Position numbers and translations under genes: made by a program. A stretch of DNA of 64,000 bases from G965222505 sp965222505. Its GTDB lineage: Bacteria; Bacteroidota; Rhodothermia; Rhodothermales; DATKEJ01. The notes under the pieces were generated by a model. It was not told the DNA's origin. It was given only the letters and a program-made list of their open reading frames with translations, and did no database searches. Below, piece after piece: positions 1 to 8,543 of the stretch (the first letter of the stretch is position 1; each line of letters starts with the position of its first letter). The stretch lies in contig OZ244956.1 of the NCBI GenBank assembly GCA_965222505.1, forward strand, positions 2,914,001 to 2,978,000, read 5' to 3'.

Positions 1-812
1 GGGAAGGGTCTCCAGGATCGCAGATGTGCTGTACCTAAAATAGACGCTGTCCAGATGTCATGACCAAACTCGTGGCCGAACAATCTACCAAACCAAATTT
101 CAGGAATCTGGTTGCCGGCGCGGTCATGAAAGATATATGAGCCTAACGTCCAGTTGACTTCTACGTCGTCATATACAAGCGTTGGACGAACTCCGCCGGG
201 CCATCTTGTATCAAAAAGAGTAAAATTGGTCTCGCTCTCTAAGCTTGACACACCCGAGAAGGTTACATCTTCAGCTCGGCCTTCCGGGTTGTTTCGAACA
301 ATAATGAAAATATAGTCTATCACATTATTGGTAGGATCGTGGACATTATAATCGCTAAAATCAACACCATATGGATACATCGGAAGTGCAGGAAGAGTGT
401 CGATTTTATCTAGTATTTCTTGGGTCAATACCCCATATCCACTATTTTGTGGATCGCCATTTTCAAATTCCCGATGATAATCCCACTCCGGGTTATCGGT
501 AACAATCACATTAGGATAAATATCCCCGTAGATCGTGAGATTTCCAAGTGATTGGTCATGTAAGTACCGTGTCAGCGAGGCCTCGTGGAAAGGCCCTGTA
601 GGTGAAGAAGAAAGGATATTATCAGCGTAATCAGGCGGCGTCGTCCTAGAAAGTGGCCAGTCTGGTTTACCAGTAGAGGTGTCATCTTGGAACCGAACGA
701 AGACGGCAAGTGCCTTATAGGTTCCTGTAGGAGACAGGCCTGTAGAGGTAAACTCTTGCGAACCTGGACTCGGGTTGTGTCCACATCCTTCATTTGTTTG
801 GGCGTGAACAAG

Positions 813-819
813 ATTGACA
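813..819. repeat. Target-site duplication, left copy
   Basis: ATTGACA directly abuts the left end of the IS982 element and is repeated exactly at the right end. Confidence 0.7.
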
Positions 820-1802
820 ATGCGAATCAAGAGTAGAAAGCGAGCATGAACATGGCCGCAGCGAGCCGACCATAGACATGAACCATCAAGCCTTTGGTCG
901 AACGCACTTTTGAGGCTACTTCAATGCCCGTTTTCTCATTGATCCAGTTGAATAAACTTTCTATCGGCTGTCGCACCCGACTCACTGCCGTTGATTCGAG
1001 TTTCTGATCAAAATACAAACGTTTCTGCCCCTTCTTTCGCTTGACGGGGGTATATAGCGTAACATTCTGTTCTTTCTTAAGTTGCTCTTTGAGCTTGTCG
1101 TCACTGTAGATCTTGTCAGCGAAGAGTTCGCAGTCTTGCAAATACCCAAACAAGGGCCGAGCAAAACTCAAGTCATTCTCTGAAGCTGCTGAAATATGCA
1201 GCACCTCTGGTAAGGGAATCGACTTGTTTTTCCGAGTGGCCAAGGCATGCACTTTGACACCATGATAATAGGTCTTCTTCGAGCTACAATAGCCCTTGTT
1301 GGCCACTTCACGGGCCACACGGGCACTACCGCTTCGACTGTTGTTTGCCAGCATCACCGGCATCGAATCCAAGATCTTGACCGATTCGACTAAGTGCTTA
1401 CGCCCAGCTTGCCGGAGCATGGGTTCAATCAAGGCGTGAAAAACAGACCCGAGTGTGTTAACACGGTTTGCAAAAGCCTGATAACTCGGCAAGGCCGGAA
1501 ACCAATCGAGTAGATGGTCCCGAGCGTAATCATGTATGGTTTTTATTTCTCTATGTTTACGCATAATGCCGAACAAGTAAAGCGTGATCGCTTCTTGGTC
1601 GCTGAACGCAGGCTTGTTGTTATTACTGAATCTCTGGGCGTGCACCCAAAGGCCGTCTTCAAGTTGATCAGAGACGAACAAAAACAGGTCAATAAGCTTA
1701 TATTGCCAATCCATAGAGCGTCGATTTGGTGTTTTGAGTGAGGGTTTGAAGATTCACTCTTAACATCTCGGCGCTCTATCGGGTTCTCAACCCTTGATTC
1801 GC
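820..1802 (-). mobile_element. IS982-family insertion sequence (about 983 bp)
   Basis: A single transposase gene fills the element. The ends carry short inverted repeats: GCGAATCAAG occurs at 822-831 and its complement at 1793-1802. The element is flanked by the direct repeat ATTGACA (813-819 and 1803-1809), a plausible target-site duplication. The boundary is uncertain by about 2 bp because the duplication and the inverted repeats share bases. The 990-bp total of IS plus one duplication restores the host reading frame, which supports these ends. Confidence 0.8.
827..1714 (-). CDS. IS982-family DDE transposase
   Basis: This 295-residue protein has the IS982 layout. The first catalytic Asp is in VKILDSMPVM (about residue 117), followed by the family's GYCSSKKTYYHGVKVHALAT block. 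The second Asp is in the FADKIYSDD segment, and the Glu is in RQPIESLFNWINEKTGIE. The length is normal for the family and the frame is intact, so the element may still be active. Its stop codon lies 7 bp inside the IS end. It is transcribed in the same direction as the interrupted protease, so read-out from the IS could still transcribe the downstream protease fragment. Confidence 0.9.
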   Translation of the reverse strand: MDWQYKLIDLFLFVSDQLEDGLWVHAQRFSNNNKPAFSDQEAITLYLFGIMRKHREIKTIHDYARDHLLDWFPALPSYQAFANRVNTLGSVFHALIEPMLRQAGRKHLVESVKILDSMPVMLANNSRSGSARVAREVANKGYCSSKKTYYHGVKVHALATRKNKSIPLPEVLHISAASENDLSFARPLFGYLQDCELFADKIYSDDKLKEQLKKEQNVTLYTPVKRKKGQKRLYFDQKLESTAVSRVRQPIESLFNWINEKTGIEVASKVRSTKGLMVHVYGRLAAAMFMLAFYS

Positions 1803-1809
1803 ATTGACA
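1803..1809. repeat. Target-site duplication, right copy
   Basis: This second ATTGACA copy encodes the Val-Asn of the interrupted signal peptide on the minus strand. Confidence 0.7.
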
Positions 1810-1871
1810 GTAAAGCAAAGCGTAATTACAGTGACAAGTGCTGATATATATTTGACATTCATGAGATTACC

Positions 1872-2951
1872 TCATGGTGTTTTCATGGCTTGTATCGTTA
1901 CATTCATCCCCCTGTTAGAAGTGAGATGAAAGAAATAAAGCCCGGCACTAAAACCACCGAGGTCAATTGCCAGTCGATGAGTGCCTATGGCTTGATGCCC
2001 AAGGTGTTGCTTTTTAATTTTTTGGCCTAACGTGTTAAAAACTGACAGACTTATTTCTTCTGAAGAATCTTTCTGATATGTAAGGGTAACTTGTCTTGAA
2101 AAGGGGTTGGGATAGACGCTGAGTGCTGAAACAGAAGGTGGTAGATTCTCTTCATTTGAGACGACAATGAGAGGTGCGCCATAGGTGAGTTCCCCTATTT
2201 TCACGTACTCCAGCCTTTCAGGGGAGGCAAAGCCTTCCGGCAACCGTTCCACCCGTCCGATGTCTGCGACCATCGTAATGACCCCTCCCAAAGAGTCAAA
2301 GACCTTGAATGCCGCCGCAGGGAACTGGTCTCTGCCAATGGTCACATTGGCATCATAGCCCCCAAAGACACCATACATCACTCGTATCCTATCACCACAC
2401 TCAATACTCGAATTAAAGTCGGCATCTAGTCCACAAGGCACGAAGGACCACCACTCTTCCCCTATAGAACCATCAGGAAATCTCGAATGTCGCCTGACTT
2501 CGCCCAGCGAATCATATCGTATATAGGTTATTCTATCACTCCCAATTTCCAAATCAGAATGATAAAAGACCCGTCTGAAGATGAAGTAATCTTGGGAATT
2601 TAGAAGGGTGTCGCCCTCAATTTTCCAAGTAGCGAATTCATCTGGTTCAAACGGCTGATTGACAGTGCGGTAGTGCCACTCATTGCCGACTTCCATAGGG
2701 AAGTATCGGCTTGCGTCAAGGGTATCTTCAACAACCTGCCCAGCAACCTCACCAATATTAATTACTAGTACGCAAACAATTATCGACAGAATTTTAGCAA
2801 GTTTTTGGATCAACGGAATACTGGACAGCCGAATACTATGGCAGACAGAAAAAATTAGTATTCCTCTAACTGGACTGAACCCCTCATATTGCCCCCCAGC
2901 AGGTGTGGTGAAACTAAGTACCGGTACCAATAGCAGATTGAGCCCCTTCAT
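1872..2951 (-). CDS. Secreted protein with C-terminal T9SS sorting domain
   Basis: I do not recognise a catalytic domain. The last ~85 residues form a Por-type sorting tail: YPNPFSRQVTLTY, then SVFNTLGQKI, then GLYFFHLTS, predicting export through the type IX secretion system and attachment to or release from the cell surface. The central part (YFPMEVGNEWHYRT...) resembles beta-rich hypothetical domains common in this phylum. The first ATG (2951) leaves a long N-terminus before the real-looking signal sequence AKILSIIVCVLVINIGEVAGQ. A TTG at 2813 would place that signal at the start and is a credible alternative. The gene lies just upstream of the interrupted protease and is probably in the same transcript. 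Confidence 0.7.
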   Translation of the reverse strand: MKGLNLLLVPVLSFTTPAGGQYEGFSPVRGILIFSVCHSIRLSSIPLIQKLAKILSIIVCVLVINIGEVAGQVVEDTLDASRYFPMEVGNEWHYRTVNQPFEPDEFATWKIEGDTLLNSQDYFIFRRVFYHSDLEIGSDRITYIRYDSLGEVRRHSRFPDGSIGEEWWSFVPCGLDADFNSSIECGDRIRVMYGVFGGYDANVTIGRDQFPAAAFKVFDSLGGVITMVADIGRVERLPEGFASPERLEYVKIGELTYGAPLIVVSNEENLPPSVSALSVYPNPFSRQVTLTYQKDSSEEISLSVFNTLGQKIKKQHLGHQAIGTHRLAIDLGGFSAGLYFFHLTSNRGMNVTIQAMKTP

Positions 2952-3054
2952 TTTATTCTCCCTGAGTTAGCAGTACAACTGAAGTAATATTGATATTGAC
3001 AGAAGAGAGTGGCGACTCATTCCCAATTGGCCAATAAGGCAACACTGGCTGTTT

Positions 3055-3180
3055 CTAGTCCGCATTGAGTAATTCCCATTTTGTGTTGGGTAAAGGATAG
3101 CCTTCTACAAACTGCACAAATGCCGGTAATACCTTGCAGGGGGTATCAGGGAAATGCTGTACAAGGTGTAGGAAAAATCC
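3055..3180 (-). pseudogene. Possible gene remnant, unknown
   Basis: A 41-codon open stretch on the minus strand (ending EGYPLPNTKWELLNAD) reads like a protein C-terminus but is preceded by an in-frame stop and has no start. The rest of 2952-3535 shows no convincing gene. The fragment could be chance. Confidence 0.25.
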
Positions 3181-3535
3181 CTACAAAATGGAGCAGATCA
3201 CATGTTTTCTAAACGCGTGTCAGCCTGGGCACAACTGAAATGTGGTCGAAATGCCGATCAGGATTTGCGGGCCAATAATATTTATGATGATGTAACCTCT
3301 CGATACCAAACATACCTCACCCTCTCTTGAGGTCTCCTATGCTGACTGGCTATATATACTTTATATCACAGCCAAAATTACAAGCGAAGTGTCGTGGTAA
3401 AATACGTCCTCTTCCGCATAGCGGCGCTTGCTGGCTACCCTACGTTTGCAATCGCAGCCTTCGATAGCGAATGCATAAAGCTTTTTCTGTTCGAGAAACG
3501 CTTTAAGCCGCCTTCTGTGCAACTCAGCATGCATA

Positions 3536-3909
3536 CCGCTGTCCGCCGCGTATCGGCGGACAGCGGCGGTTAAGCTCATCGGAAATAGGTCGGTTTGCAG
3601 TACGGTTCTCCTCGGTTTGTTTTCAGATGGGCTGCTAGCCGTCTGCGGCCCAGAACAGTCCTGGCCGGTAGCTGGGCTATGACCAGCTCAGACCGGATGG
3701 GGAGGGAGTGGCCCCATCCGGTGGAGGTAATTGCGAACTGGGCCAGTTCGCTTGCTACCGACGGCGCATGGCCGATACCGCCGATGTACGGCGGTTAGCA
3801 TAAACGGCCATGCACATTGCGGCTGATAGGGGCCGGTTCGCTGATTCAAGATCAGCCAGGCCCTTGAGCCGCGATGCCGATGTGGAATGGATGGGACCGA
3901 CATCGGCAT
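3536..3909. repeat. Cluster of consecutive perfect inverted repeats
   Basis: At least six inverted repeats stand nearly end to end. CCGCTGTCCGCCG at 3536-3548 pairs with 3554-3566. CCGGTAGCTGG at 3665-3675 pairs with 3683-3688 and 3692-3696. CCGGATGGGG at 3693-3702 pairs with 3712-3721. GCGAACTGG at 3733-3741 pairs with 3743-3751. GCATGGCCG at 3766-3774 pairs with 3805-3813 and encloses ACCGCCG/CGGCGGT. GCTGAT at 3840-3845 pairs with 3851-3856. ATGCCGATGT at 3874-3883 pairs with 3900-3909. The second and third are mutually exclusive, because ACCGG is used by both. The last could be a terminator for the T9SS fragment at 3931. No gene is evident here. Confidence 0.7.
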
Positions 3910-3930
3910 TTTGATATTTTTGGTGCGTGG

Positions 3931-4221
3931 TCAAGATGCGATGTTGAGCTTCTCTACCTTCCGCTCTTCTGTGCTCGATCTGACCCGTAGAAAGTAAGTC
4001 CCTGAAGGAAGGCCCCGGGCGTCAAGCCTGAGCGTAAGGGTCTCTCCTTCCTCTCCCCTGCCCCGGTACACCTGGCGCACTTGACGGCCCAGCAGGTCAT
4101 AGAGCCCAACGACGAGCGACTGCATACGGGTAACTGGCCACTCTATCGGCGGGTATCCCCAATTCTGCGCACTCCGTCCTTCGGTAAAGTCGAGGTGACT
4201 TGGACTGTTGAGGTCGCCCAT
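3931..4221 (-). pseudogene. Orphan T9SS C-terminal sorting domain (gene remnant)
   Basis: The frame encodes GYPPIEWPVTRMQSLVVGLYDLLGRQV, then LDARGLPSGTYFLRVRS and a Lys-rich end, a textbook Por sorting tail. No passenger domain precedes it: upstream in the same frame the DNA becomes the 3' end of the CDP-alcohol phosphotransferase gene. It is best read as the leftover end of a larger secreted-protein gene whose body was deleted. The start given (Met-Gly-Asp) is arbitrary. Confidence 0.6.
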
Positions 4222-4268
4222 CAGACATGGCCGTGATCGGCTTGCCGGTAGCCTGGGAAAGCGTGGCC

Positions 4269-4949
4269 TCAGTACGTAGCGCATCTGGAACAGAACGACT
4301 GCCCGAACGAGTACAGAATCAAAAGGCTGGCTCCACCGACGAGGGGTTTATACAACACCGGCGGAAGTACAAACACGGTGGCCAACGCAAGCATCATCAA
4401 CACGGCTACAGTTTGGCCGAAGCGGGAACGCGGTTCCGGTTTTTGACCAGCCCCCAGAAATGTCATTGCGGCCATGTAGAGGTAGCGCATGTATCCGATC
4501 AACAAGATAGGTGCCGGCAGGAGCCCCTGGCTGTAGGCTACGGCCGATAGGAGGCCTACATATAGCGCATCCGTCTCCATGTCCAGATAAGCCCCAAAGG
4601 TAGAGGTGGTCCGATACCGTCGGGCCAAATAGCCGTCCACACCATCAAGGCACACAATGCCCAGTGCCATCCCGGCGGTGAGTTCCATGGGCCAGATGGC
4701 ATACCCGAAGCCGATGGCCAGCACCCCGGCCAGTCGGAGTGCAGAGATCCAATTGGCATAGCCGCCCCAGGGGTACAAGGTGCGCCAGTGGTCGGCATGC
4801 CAGATGATGTAGAGGATAAAGGATAGGAGGGCGAGTGCTGCTAAAGGCTCAGCCCGTTGCCCCCACCAGACCAACGGAGCCGTCGCCAGGAGCAGCCAGG
4901 CATGATACTGGGACCATGTCCGAATCCGCGTGTCCAGGTGTTCATTCAT
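4269..4949 (-). CDS. CDP-alcohol phosphatidyltransferase family protein
   Basis: This 226-residue membrane protein carries the family signature DG-x2-AR-x8-G-x3-D-x3-D, seen here as DGYLARRYRTTSTFGAYLDM followed by ETD, around residues 105-130. The family transfers a phospho-alcohol head group from or to a CDP-activated donor; the substrate cannot be told. There are several hydrophobic helices on both sides of the motif. The start MNEHLDTR overlaps the end of the upstream sulfatase gene by 8 bp (ATGAATGA), implying translational coupling. Longer forms starting further upstream would lie wholly inside the sulfatase gene and are unlikely. Confidence 0.85.
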   Translation of the reverse strand: MNEHLDTRIRTWSQYHAWLLLATAPLVWWGQRAEPLAALALLSFILYIIWHADHWRTLYPWGGYANWISALRLAGVLAIGFGYAIWPMELTAGMALGIVCLDGVDGYLARRYRTTSTFGAYLDMETDALYVGLLSAVAYSQGLLPAPILLIGYMRYLYMAAMTFLGAGQKPEPRSRFGQTVAVLMMLALATVFVLPPVLYKPLVGGASLLILYSFGQSFCSRCATY

Positions 4950-6732
4950 CGATGTCAAAACGTATGCCCTCCGGCCGATAAACCGGAGGGACCTGAGTGG
5001 GATCGCCATAGGATTGGATGAGTGCTTGCATCCACATGGAGTACAAGCCTTCATGCTTGAGGGGTGTTGCCGTGAGGTCGGGATGCAGACCTCGTGACAG
5101 GCCATATGTCTCAAAGGTGTGGATAAAGGTGGAATCTTGCCCGATCAGATGGATGGGGGTGGTGTAGGCATCGCCGGGATGCGTCAGAAGGGGAGGTTGA
5201 TGGTCTCCGATGATGAAGTAGAGCGTGTGGGCATCCCCGGTCCGCAGGATGAAGTCGGTCAAAAAACGAAGTTGATAGTCGATAGCGCCGAAGTAGTTTT
5301 CGGGCGTGGCCTCGTGGAGCACATTCTCGGCGGCAAATCCTTTTGCATGGGGGGTGTTCAGGGTTTGCCAATCCTCGACGACCTCCGGCATGTAGGTCCA
5401 GGGGTAATGCGAGTTTTGGGTGATGTAAAAGAGCAGGTACGGTTGATCGTCTTTGGCACGGCGTTGCGCATGGGCTGCGTTCAGGGAATACTGATCAGGG
5501 GGCGAGGGGCCCCAGCCATACCCTGCGCCGGTAAAGTTCAGGTCGGCATGGTGCATCCAATGGTCGAGGTTATACAGGTTGGTGTAGGCGGCCCAGGGGA
5601 TCTTGTTGATTTGTCGTTCCGGGAGCGCTGTGAGGCGGTAGTAGGTATAGCCCTGTGTTTTGAGGTAGTGGCCGAAGTCGGGGTAGGTCCGGTCCTGGTA
5701 CTGGTTGAGCAGGAAGCGGTAGGTGCCCTGGTTATCGACGTGCAAGCCGAAGAGCACAGATGTATAGGCCAACCACGATTGCCCCCCGATAATCGGTGCT
5801 TTGCTGAGGGCAGAGGCTACATGCCACCCGTTTGGGGTCAGGAGGGTGTCCAGTGCCGTCAGAAGGTGGGTATAGGGTTCGCGGAGGGTTTCATGGGTCA
5901 GCAAGAGACTGCCGTACGACTCTACAAAAACCAGCACAATGTTCGGCTTATTCCTGAGCGGGTAGGCGGCATAGGCGTAGGTGGTATCGACGGTCTCGGG
6001 ATTATAAGCAGCCATTGCCCGGGCCAATTCCTGCGAAGCCACCACATTTTTGTAGACTTTGATCCCCCCGGAACTCAGGGCCGCCGAGGGTAACGCCATA
6101 CGTTTGTTGTACCAGAATACGCCAAGGCCCATCACCAAACACAACCCGAGGAAGACCATGCGGGAGGCCGGGTGCAGCCGGGGCCATTCAACCTGCACGA
6201 TCCATCCCATCAGACGGTGTGCTCCATAGCTGATGCCGATCAGTAAGAGTACCGGCAAGAGGTATTGCCAGGCGTTCGACCAGGAAAACACATCCATCGC
6301 CAGCCGGGCCCCTTCCTGAATCAGCAGGTGGTCATTGTAGAGGACGGGCGGCATGGCGTAGATGTACCAGATGGTACTGTCATACACGTAATAGAGCAGC
6401 AACGCCACAAACACGCCCGTCAACAGCCATCGGAAGCCACGGCGTTTTCCAAATCCTGCCATTCCAAGCCCGACCAGGAGCGTCAATTCGAGGTTGAGCC
6501 GGAAGACATCGTAATTTTCCCGGCTGAATAGCTTTTTTAAGGTGGTCAGGATGCCCTCGGAGAACATCTCCAGCCGAGGAAAAAACGTACTGTGCTGGAT
6601 ATTGAGCAGGTAGAGGGGCAGGAAAAGCAAGAGGTTCAACCCCAGAAAGCCCAGCCAGAACTTCAGGTCTGTTCCGGCACCCGAGGCGGCGGAACGCGAA
6701 GCTGCATGCGATGAAGAGGGAAGCGAGGTCAC
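4942..6732 (-). CDS. LtaS-like membrane sulfatase / phosphoglycerol-transferase family protein
   Basis: Five hydrophobic segments in the first ~230 residues are followed by an extracytoplasmic alkaline-phosphatase-superfamily domain. That domain begins NIVLVFVESYGS and holds a likely nucleophile region (IIGGQSWLAYTS) and the metal ligands of IIGDHQPP. This is the architecture of lipoteichoic-acid synthase and OpgB/phosphoethanolamine-transferase-like enzymes. The acceptor here is unknown and may be a glycan or lipid of the envelope. The GTG start at 6732 is chosen because it overlaps the upstream TGA (GTGA). An upstream ATG at 6843 would overlap the lipoprotein gene by 115 bp. The gene is coupled at both ends to its neighbours, so all three probably serve one envelope pathway. 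Confidence 0.8.
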   Translation of the reverse strand: MTSLPSSSHAASRSAASGAGTDLKFWLGFLGLNLLLFLPLYLLNIQHSTFFPRLEMFSEGILTTLKKLFSRENYDVFRLNLELTLLVGLGMAGFGKRRGFRWLLTGVFVALLLYYVYDSTIWYIYAMPPVLYNDHLLIQEGARLAMDVFSWSNAWQYLLPVLLLIGISYGAHRLMGWIVQVEWPRLHPASRMVFLGLCLVMGLGVFWYNKRMALPSAALSSGGIKVYKNVVASQELARAMAAYNPETVDTTYAYAAYPLRNKPNIVLVFVESYGSLLLTHETLREPYTHLLTALDTLLTPNGWHVASALSKAPIIGGQSWLAYTSVLFGLHVDNQGTYRFLLNQYQDRTYPDFGHYLKTQGYTYYRLTALPERQINKIPWAAYTNLYNLDHWMHHADLNFTGAGYGWGPSPPDQYSLNAAHAQRRAKDDQPYLLFYITQNSHYPWTYMPEVVEDWQTLNTPHAKGFAAENVLHEATPENYFGAIDYQLRFLTDFILRTGDAHTLYFIIGDHQPPLLTHPGDAYTTPIHLIGQDSTFIHTFETYGLSRGLHPDLTATPLKHEGLYSMWMQALIQSYGDPTQVPPVYRPEGIRFDIDE

Positions 6733-7502
6733 GGCTGGCCGGCCGGTCGAGTGAAGGTGTAGAGGGTCCGGGTCCGAAACCGTTTGGGGGCGGAGAGGAA
6801 CGCCTTGATTTGGGTATCGACCAGGGTCTGGGCCGGGAGCCATGCGGCGCGAGGTCCGGGTTGGAGAAAGAGGCGGAAGTGGCTCTGTTCCCCGAACATC
6901 AGCGAAACGTCCGTCCGGTGTACGTCCAGCCCGACCAGGGCCTGGCTACCCGGTTCAACATAAAGCCGGGCCTGGCGAAGTTTGGTACGGGCGCCGGGCA
7001 GGGCTTCGACATTGAGTACCTGTACTGCCTGGCCGAACAGGGTGCTGTCTGGCAAGCGGCTAAACCGATACCCCTCACGTCCTCTGGGGGTTAGGTACGT
7101 TGGTTCTTCGGGCAACATGTAGGCCCCCAGAGCGGTCGTATCCTCCTGTGCGGCATCCAGACTGAAGCCGTCCGGCAACGCGCCACTGCTGTTTTCGGCG
7201 GTAATTTCCAGGGTGCGTGCCTGGGGGGATCCGGCAAAGAGAATCGTGCGGGTTTGTACGGCAGCCGGGTCATCGGCTGCTTCAAAATAGGCGGTTTGCC
7301 GGGTGCGCCGGTAGGTGTACTCAGGGAGCTGTGCAAAAGCACGCCGAAGGAGAGTACGGTCGAGGTTGGCAAGCAAGGTGATCAGGGAGTCTTGGGCCTG
7401 ATCTGGCAACCCGGCTGCTTGCTTGGGGGCGGGGGTCCCACATCCCAGACCGAAGAGGGCGAGGGTACAGAGAAAAACGACACACAATCGCGGGATGGAC
7501 AT
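6729..7502 (-). CDS. Outer-envelope lipoprotein, function unknown
   Basis: The start MSIPRLCVVFLCTLALFGLGC gives a classic lipoprotein signal, with the lipobox at LGLGC. The mature part of about 235 residues is rich in beta-strand-like segments (YLTPRGREGYRFSRLPDS..., ARLYVEPGSQALVGLDVHRT) and recalls the LolA/LolB-like or outer-membrane lipoprotein-sorting fold; that is inference. A start 15 codons upstream is possible but would spoil the signal peptide. It is the first gene of a tightly overlapping three-gene operon with the LtaS-like sulfatase and the CDP-alcohol phosphotransferase. Confidence 0.7.
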   Translation of the reverse strand: MSIPRLCVVFLCTLALFGLGCGTPAPKQAAGLPDQAQDSLITLLANLDRTLLRRAFAQLPEYTYRRTRQTAYFEAADDPAAVQTRTILFAGSPQARTLEITAENSSGALPDGFSLDAAQEDTTALGAYMLPEEPTYLTPRGREGYRFSRLPDSTLFGQAVQVLNVEALPGARTKLRQARLYVEPGSQALVGLDVHRTDVSLMFGEQSHFRLFLQPGPRAAWLPAQTLVDTQIKAFLSAPKRFRTRTLYTFTRPAGQP

Positions 7503-7629
7503 ACAGACTTGGATAGGCTGTGTGAAAAATGGTTGGGGCACACACACAACTTGAGGATTTAACTATCTTGCGGCTCCTGAATATAAACATACATGGCAGT
7601 GCAATATCCAAATGTACCGTCGTGAAAGT

Positions 7630-7673
7630 ATTGCGTATTGCGTAAGGAAAACCTCACCTACGCAATACGCAAT
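7630..7673. repeat. Inverted repeat with word-repeat arms
   Basis: ATTGCGTATTGCGTA (7630-7644) is perfectly complementary to 7659-7673, separated by 14 nt. Each arm is itself a near-tandem copy of TTGCGTA. It lies between the divergent lipoprotein and suhB genes, immediately before the suhB start. Confidence 0.85.
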
Positions 7674-7690
7674 ACGCATTACGTACTCCC

Positions 7691-8527
7691 ATGCCCTACG
7701 AAGCTGAAGGCGAAGCTGCTGTTGAGGCGGCCCTGCGTGCGGGCGCATTTATCCGGTCGAAAGTGGGCCAGCTCGGCGACCGTGCCATTCGAGAAAAAGG
7801 CACCCACGATCTCGTTACCGTCGTGGATGAAGAATCCCAGCAACGTATTCTGAGCTTACTGACCGAGGCTTTTCCCGCGTATGGTCGATTGGCCGAAGAG
7901 GGCGATACCGACGTCACCACCGATAGCGGATACCGCTGGATTATTGATCCGGTTGACGGTACCACCAACTTCATCCACGGGTTGCCGCCCTTTGCCGTGA
8001 GCATTGCGTTACAGAAAGATGATGAGATCGTCGTCGGGGTTGTCTATGAAGTCGGGCGAAACGAGTTGTTTCATGCCACACGGGGTAGCGGACTGTTCCT
8101 GAACGGTCGGCGGTGCAAGGTGAGTACAGAGGCGGACATCTACCGAAGCCTCGTCACCACCGGCTTTCCGTTCCGGGACCATACCTACACATACGTCGAT
8201 GCCTACCTGGACGTTTTGCGTACCTTTATGAAAACCTGCCAGGGGGTACGCCGCCCCGGTTCTGCTGCTGCGGACCTGGCCTACGTCGCCTGTGGCCGGT
8301 GCGATGGGTTCTTCGAGATTGGGCTTTCGCCGTGGGATATTGCTGCGGGTTGGTTGCTGGTCGAAGAAGGCGGTGGGCGCGTCTCCAATTTCAGCGGCAC
8401 CACCGACGATTTTCTGTTTGGCCGTCAGTTCCTGGCCTCCAACGGCATCTTGCACGATCCCCTTCAAGCGATGGTGCAACCCTTGCGCGATGTCCTGGCT
8501 GAAGTGCCTTCCGTTCTTCCCTCCTAA
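7691..8527 (+). CDS. suhB: Inositol-1-monophosphatase family protein
   Basis: This 278-residue protein shows the lithium-sensitive phosphatase motifs: the EE of GRLAEEGD, metal-binding WIIDPVDGTTNF at about residues 82-93, and WDIAAGWLLVEEGGG near the C-terminus. It hydrolyses myo-inositol monophosphate or a related sugar phosphate; SuhB homologues may also act in rRNA transcription complexes. The ATG follows a strong inverted repeat by 17 bp. fabI begins 16 bp after its stop, so the two are probably co-transcribed. Confidence 0.92.
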   Translation: MPYEAEGEAAVEAALRAGAFIRSKVGQLGDRAIREKGTHDLVTVVDEESQQRILSLLTEAFPAYGRLAEEGDTDVTTDSGYRWIIDPVDGTTNFIHGLPPFAVSIALQKDDEIVVGVVYEVGRNELFHATRGSGLFLNGRRCKVSTEADIYRSLVTTGFPFRDHTYTYVDAYLDVLRTFMKTCQGVRRPGSAAADLAYVACGRCDGFFEIGLSPWDIAAGWLLVEEGGGRVSNFSGTTDDFLFGRQFLASNGILHDPLQAMVQPLRDVLAEVPSVLPS

Positions 8528-8543
8528 CCCACATCTGATTCTC

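Larger units (their letters stand above)
1..1862 (-). pseudogene. Secreted HEXXH (M6-like) metalloprotease, interrupted by an IS and cut by the window edge
   Basis: Reading the minus strand, the frame over positions 1-819 is open throughout and encodes a protein containing HEFGHD (positions 57-74), a zinc-metalloprotease HEXXH site. Upstream residues such as YLHDQSLGNLTIYG resemble the substrate-cleft region of immune-inhibitor-A-like (M6) peptidases; the family call is inference. The 5' end lies on the far side of an IS: an ATG at 1862 begins MNVKYISALVTVITLCFTV. Removing the IS plus one 7-bp duplication (990 bp, a multiple of 3) joins this in frame to NLVHAQTNEGC and rebuilds a signal peptide ending VHAQ. 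The ATG follows the upstream T9SS-protein gene by 9 bp, so the two were probably co-transcribed. The C-terminus lies outside the window. As it stands the gene is broken, unless expression restarts from the IS end. Confidence 0.75.

Noticed and set aside
818..1806. Alternative IS boundaries taken from the longest inverted repeat
   Set aside because: That removal (989 bp) would leave a frameshift and no target duplication, whereas 983 bp plus 7 bp restores the protease frame.
3361..3579. 72-codon minus-strand frame with a start
   Set aside because: Its N-terminus is just the translated 13-bp hairpin at 3536-3566, and it has no recognisable domain.
5119..6093. Long plus-strand open frame (324 codons) inside the sulfatase gene
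   Set aside because: It is antisense to a well-supported family protein and has a Gly/Val-rich composition typical of a shadow frame.
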